DNA of 33,333 bases from the NCBI GenBank assembly GCA_016793845.1, contig JAEULI010000134.1, forward strand, positions 1 through 33,333, in the 5' to 3' direction. Within the stretch, counting starts at the first letter, position 1. Each line of letters begins with the position of its first letter. The notes beneath the pieces were generated by a model, which saw nothing but the letters and a program-made list of their open reading frames with translations, was not told the origin of the DNA and ran no database searches. This document shows, piece after piece, positions 27,390 through 33,333 of the stretch. This DNA is from Sphingosinicella sp. GTDB lineage: Bacteria; Pseudomonadota; Alphaproteobacteria; Sphingomonadales; Sphingomonadaceae. Both the position numbers and the translations under genes were made by a program.

Positions 27390-28526
27390 ATGACCGACTT
27401 CCGCTTCGACTACGGTCCCCGCGTGCTTTCGGGCACTGGGCGCAGCACGTCCGTTTCCGATCTCGTGCCCGAAGGCCCCGTACTTGTCGTCACCGACAAG
27501 GGCGTGCGCGGCCTCGGCCTTGCCGATCCGATGCTCGGCGCGCTCGGTGATCGGGCGCTAGTGTTCGATGCGGTCGAAGCCGACCCCTCCGCGGCGACGG
27601 CGCTTGCCGCCGTGGCGGCCGGGCGCGAGGCGGGGGTCACGTCGGTCATCGGTTTCGGCGGCGGCAGCCCGATGGACGTCGCCAAGGTCGTCGCCTACCT
27701 GCTCGGCTCGGGCGATGATCTGGATGGCATTTACGGCGTCGATCAGGCGAAGGGCGCGCGCCTGCCGCTCGTGCTCATCCCCACCACCGCCGGCACCGGT
27801 TCCGAAGCCACGCCGATCGCGATCCTCACCGTTGGCGGTGCGGAGAAGAAGGGCGTCGTAGCCCGGCCGCTGTATGCGGACTGGGCGATCCTCGATGCAT
27901 CGCTCACCTTCGGTCTGCCGCGCGGCGTCACTGCCGCCACCGGCATCGACGCGATGGTCCACGCCATTGAGGCGTTCACGACGAAGCGCCTCAAGAACCC
28001 GCTGTCGGACGCGCTCGCGAAGGAAGCGCTTCGCCTCCTCGGCGCCAACATCCGCCGCGCCTGCGATGATCCCGCCAATCCCGACGTGCGCGGCGCCATG
28101 CTGCTCGGCTCGCACCTTGCGGGTGTCGCTTTTTCCAATGCGCCGGTCGCGGGCGTTCACGCGCTCGCCTATCCGCTCGGCGGGCATTTCCATGTGCCGC
28201 ACGGGCTTTCGAACGCGCTGATGCTGCCGCATGTGCTCGGCCACAACATGGCCGCCGCTCTACCGCTCTATGCCGACCTCGCACCGATCCTCGATCCGTC
28301 GCTGGCATCGCTCGGTCGTCAGGCACAGGCGCAGGGCCTCGTCGAGGCGCTCGTCGCCATCGCCGCCGATTGCGGAGTACCGGCGCGTCTCCGCGATGTC
28401 GGCGTGAAGGCGGACGATCTCGATCTTCTCGCGTCGGAAGCGATGAAGCAGCAGCGCCTGCTCATCAACAACCCCTGCGAGATCGACCTTGCCGATGCCC
28501 GCCGTCTCTACGAGGCCGCGTTTTGA
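27390..28526 (+). CDS. Iron-containing alcohol dehydrogenase family protein
   Basis: A 378-residue group III (iron-type) alcohol dehydrogenase, a cytosolic NAD(P)-dependent oxidoreductase. The nucleotide site GFGGGSPMDVAK (88-99) and PTTAGTGSEAT (131-141) are clear. Metal ligands by spacing are Asp 187, His 191, His 257 and His 271, matching the D-x3-H … H-x13-H pattern of FucO. The exact substrate (simple alcohols, maleylacetate or others) cannot be assigned. A GTG at 27381 is an alternative start; ATG 27390 has AGGG eight bases before it. Its TGA stop overlaps the TTG start of the thioesterase gene, so the two are translationally coupled. Confidence 0.88.
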   Translation: MTDFRFDYGPRVLSGTGRSTSVSDLVPEGPVLVVTDKGVRGLGLADPMLGALGDRALVFDAVEADPSAATALAAVAAGREAGVTSVIGFGGGSPMDVAKVVAYLLGSGDDLDGIYGVDQAKGARLPLVLIPTTAGTGSEATPIAILTVGGAEKKGVVARPLYADWAILDASLTFGLPRGVTAATGIDAMVHAIEAFTTKRLKNPLSDALAKEALRLLGANIRRACDDPANPDVRGAMLLGSHLAGVAFSNAPVAGVHALAYPLGGHFHVPHGLSNALMLPHVLGHNMAAALPLYADLAPILDPSLASLGRQAQAQGLVEALVAIAADCGVPARLRDVGVKADDLDLLASEAMKQQRLLINNPCEIDLADARRLYEAAF

Positions 28527-28966
28527 GCCGCGAACCCTTCCGTGCCCGCGCCGACTACGCCGCCTTCCGCCGCATCACCACGCGCTGGGCGGACAACGAC
28601 GTCTACGGCCACGTCAACAACGTCGTCTATTACAGTTGGTTCGATACGGCGGTGAACGCGCACCTGATCGAGGCGGGCGTGCTCGACATTCACGGCGGCG
28701 CCGTCATCGGCCTCGTCGTCGAGACCGGCTGCCGCTACGCAGCGCCGCTCGCCTTCCCGCAAGCCATCGATGCGGGCATCCGCGCCGCACACATCGGCAC
28801 CTCCTCCGTCCGCTACGAAGTTGGCCTGTTCGCCGAGGGCGAGACAGAGGCCGCCGCCGAGGGCTTCTTCATCCATGTCTACGTGGACCGCGAAACCCGC
28901 CGCCCCGTGCCGCTTCCCGCCCCCTTGCGCGCCGCGCTGGAGGCGATTTCGGTTCATCGCGGATAA
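28523..28966 (+). CDS. Acyl-CoA thioesterase, 4HBT hotdog family, TTG start
   Basis: A 147-residue single hotdog-fold protein of the 4-hydroxybenzoyl-CoA thioesterase/YbgC/FadM group, which hydrolyses acyl-CoA. The signature is TTRWADNDVYGHVNNVVYYSWF (parts TTRWADNDVYGHVNN and VVYYSWFDTAVN) with candidate catalytic Asp 24/26; the rest of the strand order fits (CRYAAPLAFPQAIDAGI, SVRYEVGLFA, EGFFIHVYVDRETRRPVPLP). The only start that fits is TTG 28523 within TTGA, the stop of the alcohol dehydrogenase. Coupling implies both act on the same pathway, perhaps acyl or aldehyde metabolism; inference. Confidence 0.88.
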   Translation: MSREPFRARADYAAFRRITTRWADNDVYGHVNNVVYYSWFDTAVNAHLIEAGVLDIHGGAVIGLVVETGCRYAAPLAFPQAIDAGIRAAHIGTSSVRYEVGLFAEGETEAAAEGFFIHVYVDRETRRPVPLPAPLRAALEAISVHRG

Positions 28967-29014
28967 AGCTCGTCGGGCGCATACCGGTCCCGCATCATCG
29001 GCGGGGTAAGTCCT

Positions 29015-29644
29015 ATGCGTAAGGTCATGAGTTTCGGCGTCGCCACGGCCATCGTGGTCTCTTCCATGGCGGGGATTCCCGGGTTCGCGAACACGCCGCT
29101 CGGCGTGTCTGAAGCCCATGCCGACGGGCGCTACGGGCGCCGCCATCATCGCCGCGGCGACGGCTTCGATCTCGGCGACGCGATCGTCGGCGCCGTGGTC
29201 GCCGGCGGCCTCATCGCCGTCCTCTCCGGCGCGTCCAAAAAGAAGAAAGAGGAAGAGCAGGAGCGCCCGCTCGATTCGGGCTGGGAGCCCGAAGGCGACT
29301 GGAACCGCGACGGCACCTATGGCCGCCCGGGCAGCAGCGCCGGTAACAGCGATTGGGGCTGGCAGGACCGCGACTGGAAGAACCGCACCAGCGAAGAGCG
29401 CGCCGCCATTTCCACCTGCGCGCGCGAAGCCGAAGACCTCGGCAGCCGCTACGGGCGCGAGGCGCGCGTGAACGATATCCGGGGTCTGGACCGGCAGGGC
29501 GGCGAATACCGCGTTTCGGGCCGCGTCGAGATGCGTGGCGACGACCGTGATGATGACAGCCGCCGCGACGAAGGCTTTTCCTGCTACGTCCGGGGCGACC
29601 GCATTACCGACTTCCGCTTCGAAAGCGCCTACGCGGGCCGCTGA
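29015..29644 (+). CDS. Exported or membrane-anchored protein of unknown function
   Basis: A 209-residue protein I cannot name. It has an N-terminal signal-like segment (FGVATAIVVSSMAGIPGFAN), a His/Arg-rich stretch (RYGRRHHRRGDG), then a glycine-rich hydrophobic helix (LGDAIVGAVVAGGLIAVLSG, about 52-71) followed by KKKKEEEQER, which would stop a membrane segment. The C-terminal half is highly charged with two cysteines (ISTCAREAE; GFSCYVRGDR) framing a small beta-rich domain. Possibly an envelope protein with a periplasmic C-terminal domain. ATG 29015 follows GCGGGGTAAGTCCT. No operon partner is evident. Confidence 0.7.
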   Translation: MRKVMSFGVATAIVVSSMAGIPGFANTPLGVSEAHADGRYGRRHHRRGDGFDLGDAIVGAVVAGGLIAVLSGASKKKKEEEQERPLDSGWEPEGDWNRDGTYGRPGSSAGNSDWGWQDRDWKNRTSEERAAISTCAREAEDLGSRYGREARVNDIRGLDRQGGEYRVSGRVEMRGDDRDDDSRRDEGFSCYVRGDRITDFRFESAYAGR

Positions 29645-29670
29645 GTGGCCTCGCGCGCGCGGCGCGGCTA

Positions 29671-29703
29671 GGCTGGTCTCCTGCCCCCTACAGGAGACCA
29701 GCC
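29671..29703 (+). promoter_or_regulatory. Perfect 13-bp hairpin burying the DUF924 ribosome-binding site
   Basis: GGCTGGTCTCCTG (29671-29683) pairs perfectly with CAGGAGACCAGCC (29691-29703) around a seven-base loop. The 3' arm contains AGGAG (29692-29696), the only Shine-Dalgarno match, seven bases before the TTG start that directly follows the stem. No T-run follows, so it is unlikely to be a terminator. The gene should be poorly translated unless the stem is opened. Confidence 0.6.
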
Positions 29704-30252
29704 TTGTCCGTCCAAGAAGATGCCGCCGCCGTTCTCGCTTTCTGGTTCGATGAACTGACACCCGAGCAGCACTGGACGAAGTCGTCCGATCTCGACGCTG
29801 AAATCGCCCGCCGTTTCGGCCCGCTGCGTGATCGTGCGCTTGCCGACACGTCGCCGTGGACGCGCGACGCGGATACGCTGCTCGCCGCGGTCATCCTGCT
29901 CGATCAGTTCTCGCGCAACATCCACAGGGATACGCCGCGCGCGTTCGAGGCGGATGCCGCCGCGCTCGATCTCACGCTCTACGGTATCGGTGAAGGCTGG
30001 CACCGGCATATGGAACCCGTCCGGCGCGGCTTTTTCTACATGCCGCTGATGCACGCCGAGGATCGCGGCGTGCAGCGGTTCGCGCTGCGCTGCTTCGCGC
30101 AGCCCGGTCTCGACCATCAACTCGACTTCGCGCGCGATCACGCAGCGGTCATCGAACGCTTCGGCCGCTACCCGACGCGCAATGCCATCCTCGGGCGCAT
30201 GTCGACACCGGAGGAGCTGGACTATCTCAGCCAGCCGGGCATCGGTTGGTAA
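29704..30252 (+). CDS. DUF924 family protein, TTG start
   Basis: A 182-residue protein of the DUF924 family, all-helical with TPR-like structure and no established function. Family features seen are VLAFWFDELTPEQHW near the N-terminus, RFGPLRDRAL, AVILLDQFSRNIHRDTPRAFEADAAAL-type sequence (ILLDQFSRNIHRDTPRAFEA), FFYMPLMHAEDRGVQ, and RFGRYPTRNAILGRMSTPEE at the end. It starts with TTG directly after a 13-bp hairpin that contains its Shine-Dalgarno sequence. It converges with metA, ending 24 bases from it. Confidence 0.88.
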   Translation: MSVQEDAAAVLAFWFDELTPEQHWTKSSDLDAEIARRFGPLRDRALADTSPWTRDADTLLAAVILLDQFSRNIHRDTPRAFEADAAALDLTLYGIGEGWHRHMEPVRRGFFYMPLMHAEDRGVQRFALRCFAQPGLDHQLDFARDHAAVIERFGRYPTRNAILGRMSTPEELDYLSQPGIGW

Positions 30253-30276
30253 CGGGGGGCTGGTAGCCGCGCCCGT

Positions 30277-31197
30277 TCAGCCCCGGCTGATGTCCGCCAT
30301 GTCGAACGGCGTCGTCTGGTAAATCTGGTTGATCCAGTTGCCGAACAGCAAATGCGCGTGGCTGCGCCAGCGGTTCTGCGGCGTTGCGGCAGGGTCGTCG
30401 CCGGGGAAGTAGTTCTTCGGCACGTCGATCGGCTTTCCGGCGTCGCGGTCGCGGAAATATTCCTCGGCGAGCGACGTGGAATCATATTCCACATGGTTGA
30501 ACATGTGCAGCGATCGGTGCTGCGGGTCTTCGAGAAGGCAGAGCCCCGTCTCCGCGCTCTCGGCGAGCACGGTGATGCCGTGGTCTTCGGGCAGGTCCTC
30601 GCGCCGCACTTCTGTCCAGCGCGAAACGGGGATCGCGAAATCGTCCGAAAAGCCGCGCAGGTAAGGGGAGGCGGGGGCAAGATTGTGGTGTTCGAAGACG
30701 CCGAACGCCTTCTTGTCCAGCGCGTGTTTGGGCACGCCGTGGAAATGGTGCACCGCGGCCTGCGCTCCCCAGCAGATGTTGAAGCTGCCGTGCACGTTCG
30801 TCTGCGTCCAGTCGAACACACGGCGCAGCTCGTCCCAATAGCCCACCTCTTCGAACGGCAGCAGCTCCACGGGCGCGCCGGTGGTGATGAAGCCGTCGAA
30901 ATATTCGTGCCGAATGTCGCTCCACGGCCGGTAGAACGACAGCATATGGTCGGCGGAGGTGTTGCGCGGAACGTGGCCGCTCATCCGCACCAGTGTCAGC
31001 TCCACCTGCAGCGGCGTCGCGCCGATCAGCCGCGCGATCTGCGTTTCGGTGCGGATCTTGTTGGGCATCAGGTTGAGGAGCCCGATGCGGAGCGGCCGGA
31101 TATCCTGCCGCACGGCATCCGCTTCGCCCAGGATCATCACGCCCTCGCGCTCCAGCGTGCTGCGGGCGGGCAGGTCGTCGGGAATCTTGATCGGCAT
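30277..31197 (-). CDS. metA: Homoserine O-acyltransferase MetA; Glu 111 predicts acetyl-CoA use
   Basis: A 306-residue MetA, the first committed step of methionine synthesis, acylating the hydroxyl of homoserine. Catalytic residues match E. coli numbering: Cys 142 ([10 protein letters not shown]), His 235 and Glu 237 (MFNHVEYDS). Residue 111 is Glu ([10 protein letters not shown]); work on the family ties Glu at this position to acetyl-CoA and Gly to succinyl-CoA, so this is predicted to be a homoserine O-acetyltransferase despite the usual 'succinyltransferase' name. The frame is open to 31332, but ATG 31197 ([20 protein letters not shown]) is the family start, with GAGGA 11 bases upstream. 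A structured leader precedes it. Confidence 0.94.
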   Translation of the reverse strand: MPIKIPDDLPARSTLEREGVMILGEADAVRQDIRPLRIGLLNLMPNKIRTETQIARLIGATPLQVELTLVRMSGHVPRNTSADHMLSFYRPWSDIRHEYFDGFITTGAPVELLPFEEVGYWDELRRVFDWTQTNVHGSFNICWGAQAAVHHFHGVPKHALDKKAFGVFEHHNLAPASPYLRGFSDDFAIPVSRWTEVRREDLPEDHGITVLAESAETGLCLLEDPQHRSLHMFNHVEYDSTSLAEEYFRDRDAGKPIDVPKNYFPGDDPAATPQNRWRSHAHLLFGNWINQIYQTTPFDMADISRG

Positions 31198-31200
31198 CGA

Positions 31201-31333
31201 CGCGTCTATCCTCGGGTCGCTTTCCGGGTAAGACGCGGTGGCTTGATCCGTTTGGTTGCCGGCTCGGCCACATCCTCCCCGAAGGGAGCGCCACCTTGCC
31301 CGGAAAGCAGGTTGGCGTTGGGCTGAACCCAAC
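31201..31333 (-). promoter_or_regulatory. Structured metA leader, candidate riboswitch or attenuator
   Basis: Reading toward metA: GTTGGG/CCCAAC hairpin (31333-31317); GCTTTCCGGG (31308-31299), which pairs perfectly with CCCGGAAAGC (31228-31219); nested GGTGGC/GCCACC (31295-31290 with 31242-31237); inside it CTCCC-UUCG-GGGAG (31288-31275) and GCCG-AGC-CGGC (31268-31258). CGCGTCT (31237-31231) pairs with AGACGCG (31207-31201), looping out the ribosome-binding site, and excludes or pseudoknots with the 10-bp stem. The segment GGCAACC recalls S-box RNAs, but I cannot assign a known SAM class. Regulation by a methionine-cycle metabolite is inference from context. Confidence 0.6.
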
Positions 31334-31390
31334 TCTTGATGTGATGCCGTCTGTAGGCGGCTTTGCGCCGTCTCTCAAGAGGGAAGGCGC

Positions 31391-31422
31391 GTCCCCGCCG
31401 GGTGTGCGTGCCCGGCGGGGAC
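31391..31422 (-). terminator. GC-rich hairpin after the PEP-CTERM gene
   Basis: A perfect 12-bp stem, GTCCCCGCCGGG with CCCGGCGGGGAC around an eight-base loop, begins 11 bases after the PEP-CTERM stop. The downstream tract (GCGCCTTCCCTCTT) is only weakly T-rich, so termination is probable but may be incomplete, allowing some read-through into metA. Confidence 0.6.
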
Positions 31423-31432
31423 GGCAGGAGCG

Positions 31433-32065
31433 TCAGATCGCGCGGCGGCGGCGCGCGAAGCCGAGCGCACCGAGGCCCATCGCGACGAGCGCGAGGCTGG
31501 CCGGCTCCGGCACGTCGGCGCTGTTGAAGCGCACTTCCGAAAGGCCCGAGGCTTCCCACGCTTCGTAGATGGTGCCGTAGGTGTAGTTGCTGAGGATATC
31601 GAACTGCACGAAGCGCGCGGCGCCTGAAAGCGCGATGGTCTGCGCGGTGATCGGCGAACCGTCGGGCGCACGGTCCAGCGTGCCCGTGAAGATCTCGGTG
31701 AAGCTGGCGCCGTCGAGCGAAACGAGCACGCGGAAGTCCTTGATGCCGCGGTCGAGCGTGGAGATCACCGGCGTGTTGGTGCCGAAGTTGAACTGCCAGA
31801 TGTCCGCGCTCGCGAGGTTGAAGAGCCCGCCGAGGTCGAACGTCACCTGCGCCTTGCTCGCGCCGAGGTCGGTCATCCACATGTTGGCGTAGTTCGAATC
31901 GTGCAGATCGCCCGAAAGGCCGCTGCCGTTGATCAGGTTTTGGGCGTTGTAGGCGCCATTGTTGAACGTGCTGCTGGCGGTGGCGGAAACCGGCGTGATC
32001 ACCGCCGCCTGCGCGGACGCGGCGAGAACGGCGGACGCGGCGGCGCCGAGGAGAAGCTTGAGCAT
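31433..32065 (-). CDS. Exported PEP-CTERM protein with discoidin-like domain
   Basis: A 210-residue secreted protein. Signal peptide at 1-20 (LLLGAAASAVLAASAQA); a galactose-binding/F5-8 type C-like domain from about 22 to 180 (SATASSTFNNGAYNAQNLING; YANMWMTDLG; KDFRVLVSLDGASFTEIFTG; RFVQFDIL; SEVRF); and a C-terminal sorting signal with VPEP (185-188), a hydrophobic helix (LALVAMGLGALGFA) and RRRR. Exosortase cleaves such signals in exopolysaccharide-making bacteria, so one is expected elsewhere in the genome. The frame runs on upstream to 32215 but ATG 32065 gives the clean signal peptide. Confidence 0.85.
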   Translation of the reverse strand: MLKLLLGAAASAVLAASAQAAVITPVSATASSTFNNGAYNAQNLINGSGLSGDLHDSNYANMWMTDLGASKAQVTFDLGGLFNLASADIWQFNFGTNTPVISTLDRGIKDFRVLVSLDGASFTEIFTGTLDRAPDGSPITAQTIALSGAARFVQFDILSNYTYGTIYEAWEASGLSEVRFNSADVPEPASLALVAMGLGALGFARRRRAI

Positions 32066-32096
32066 ACGAATACCCCTGTCGTCGGTTGGCGTAACA

Positions 32097-32113
32097 CTGG
32101 CGCTCATCGCCAG
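32097..32113 (-). promoter_or_regulatory. Small hairpin upstream of the PEP-CTERM gene
   Basis: CTGGCG-N5-CGCCAG, a perfect 6-bp inverted repeat 31 bases before the PEP-CTERM start. Could be an operator or leader hairpin. The rest of 32066-32280, which is the divergent region toward guaA, shows no convincing promoter in either direction. Confidence 0.3.
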
Positions 32114-32280
32114 CGTTAACCATGTCTCGCGGCGGCGGCTGACAGTGCGATGACGATTCGGGGAAGCTTTCGTGTGATTCCGTTTCCGATGTTGCGACAG
32201 CGCGCGCCCCGCCACTGGACACGCATCCGCGCCAAGGCTAACCCGGCCGGAATCCCACGTTCTGATCCTCGAGGCCCCGC

Positions 32281-33333
32281 GTGACCGTTCCCCACGGCGA
32301 TTCCATCCTCATTCTCGATTTTGGCAGCCAGGTGACGCAGCTCATCGCCCGGCGCGTGCGCGAGGCGGGGGTTTATTGCGAGATCGTGCCGTTCTCCGGC
32401 GGCGAGGCCGCGATCGGGCGTCTGAAGCCCAAGGGCATCATCCTGTCGGGCGGTCCCGCCTCGGTGACGGAAGGGGCGAGCCCCAAGGCGCCGGGCGCAG
32501 TGTTCGAGGCCGGCGTGCCGGTGCTCGGCATCTGCTACGGCGAGCAGACCATGTGCGCCGAGCTCGGCGGCAAGGTCACGCCCTCCGATCACCGCGAATT
32601 CGGCCGCGCCTTCATCGAGATCGTGCGCGATTGCCATTTGTTCGACGGCCTCTGGAACACCGGCGAGAAGCATCAGGTGTGGATGAGCCACGGCGACCGC
32701 GTGGAGGCGATTCCCGCCGGGTTCGAAGTTGTGGCGAAGTCTGACGGCGCGCCGTTCGCGGCGATCGCAAACGACGAGCGCCGCTTCTACGGCGTGCAGT
32801 TCCACCCCGAGGTCGTGCACACGCCGGACGGCGCGAAGCTGCTGTCGAACTTCGTGCGCCATGTCGCGGGCTGCACCGGCGACTGGTCGATGGCGGGCTA
32901 CCGCGACGCGAAGATCGCCGACATCCGCAAGCAGGTCGGCAAGGGCAAGGTGATCTGCGGGCTTTCGGGCGGCGTCGATTCGGCGGTCGCGGCGGTGCTG
33001 ATCCACGAAGCGATCGGTGATCAGCTCACCTGCGTGTTCGTCGATCACGGCCTGATGCGCTCGCAGGAAGCCGAGGAAGTCGTCTCGCTGTTCCGCGGCG
33101 CTTACAACATCCCGCTCGTCCACGTGGACGCCGAGGAACTGTTCCTGTCCGGCCTCGCGGGCGTGTCGGACCCCGAAGCCAAGCGCAAGTTCATCGGCAA
33201 GACCTTCATCGACGTGTTCGAGGCCGAGGCGAAGAAGATCGGCGGCGCCAAGTTCCTGGCGCAGGGCACGCTTTACCCTGATGTGATCGAGAGCGTCTCG
33301 TTCGTGGGCGGCTCTTCGGTGACAATCAAGAGC
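32281..33333 (+). CDS. guaA: GMP synthase (glutamine-hydrolysing), N-terminal part; runs off window end
   Basis: The first 351 codons of GuaA, which converts XMP to GMP using glutamine and ATP. The class I glutamine amidotransferase domain has the nucleophile Cys 85 (LGICYGEQ) and His 175/Glu 177 ([10 protein letters not shown]). The ATP pyrophosphatase domain starts near 215 with the P-loop SGGVDS (229-234). The frame is open to the last base, so the C-terminal dimerisation domain lies beyond the window. GTG 32281 follows GAGG with a six-base gap; the reading [21 protein letters not shown] starts eight residues in, as in the family. Divergent from the PEP-CTERM gene. Confidence 0.97.
   Translation, partial: MTVPHGDSILILDFGSQVTQLIARRVREAGVYCEIVPFSGGEAAIGRLKPKGIILSGGPASVTEGASPKAPGAVFEAGVPVLGICYGEQTMCAELGGKVTPSDHREFGRAFIEIVRDCHLFDGLWNTGEKHQVWMSHGDRVEAIPAGFEVVAKSDGAPFAAIANDERRFYGVQFHPEVVHTPDGAKLLSNFVRHVAGCTGDWSMAGYRDAKIADIRKQVGKGKVICGLSGGVDSAVAAVLIHEAIGDQLTCVFVDHGLMRSQEAEEVVSLFRGAYNIPLVHVDAEELFLSGLAGVSDPEAKRKFIGKTFIDVFEAEAKKIGGAKFLAQGTLYPDVIESVSFVGGSSVTIKS

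Noticed and set aside
29671-29703. DUF924 hairpin as an ordinary terminator of the upstream gene
   Set aside because: The stem is good but the bases after it (TTGTCCGTCC) are not a T-tract, and it abuts a start codon; kept as a regulatory candidate instead.
31198-31332. Longer N-terminus for MetA starting at 31332
   Set aside because: It would run through the structured leader; MetA proteins start at the [10 protein letters not shown] segment, which is ATG 31197.
32097-32113. Sigma54 (-24/-12) promoter upstream of the PEP-CTERM gene
   Set aside because: Sigma54 control of PEP-CTERM genes is known in some bacteria, but the GG and GC doublets here are eight bases apart instead of ten.
32066-32215. 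Longer N-terminus for the PEP-CTERM protein
   Set aside because: The added 50 residues are basic and would precede a perfect signal peptide; ATG 32065 is the sensible start.

Overview
The window is GC-rich chromosomal DNA of an alphaproteobacterium, most likely a sphingomonad. This is inferred from the str–S10–spc gene order running from secA-adjacent DNA, the long Arg/Gly-rich N-terminus of S5, the acidic Ala/Pro tail of L3, the zinc-free S14, TTG/GTG start use, and the mix of TonB receptor, secreted amidohydrolase and PEP-CTERM genes. No tRNA, rRNA, CRISPR array, insertion sequence or phage gene was seen.

Layout. 1-2378: the 3' end of secA, then an exported metal-dependent amidohydrolase. 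2420-6934: the str operon (rpsL, rpsG, fusA, tuf) with a clear sigma70-type promoter, a structured ~220-nt leader and a strong intrinsic terminator after tuf. 6994-18708: one run of S10 and spc genes (rpsJ, rplC, rplD, rplW, rplB, rpsS, rplV, rpsC, rplP, rpmC, rpsQ, rplN, rplX, rplE, rpsN, rpsH, rplF, rplR, rpsE, rpmD, rplO, secY, adk), tightly spaced except for a few spacers that hold hairpins. 18709-24868: a ~6 kb block of non-ribosomal genes splitting adk from rpsM: an exported SRPBCC protein, a lone ModE-type DNA-binding domain, a di-haem cytochrome c peroxidase coupled to a small secreted protein, a divergent TonB-dependent receptor, and an MFS transporter. 24869-27365: the alpha operon (rpsM, rpsK, rpoA, rplQ) with its own promoter and terminator; rpsD is not in it. 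27390-30252: iron-type alcohol dehydrogenase, hotdog thioesterase, an exported unknown protein and a DUF924 protein. 30277-32065 (minus strand): metA with a highly structured leader, preceded by a PEP-CTERM protein. 32281-end: the start of guaA.

How the genes work together. Most of the window makes the translation apparatus plus the Sec translocon (SecY, L15, SecA) and Adk. The 6 kb block looks like an envelope metal or redox acquisition module: an outer-membrane receptor facing a translationally coupled pair of secreted protein and periplasmic haem enzyme.

Best leads: (1) the metA leader, which has two long mutually exclusive pairings and looks like a riboswitch or attenuator whose family I could not assign; (2) a perfect 13-bp hairpin that buries the only Shine-Dalgarno sequence of a TTG-started DUF924 gene; (3) repeated TTGA stop/start overlaps coupling gene pairs; (4) the TonB / secreted protein / di-haem peroxidase module; (5) hairpins in almost every larger spacer of the ribosomal operons.
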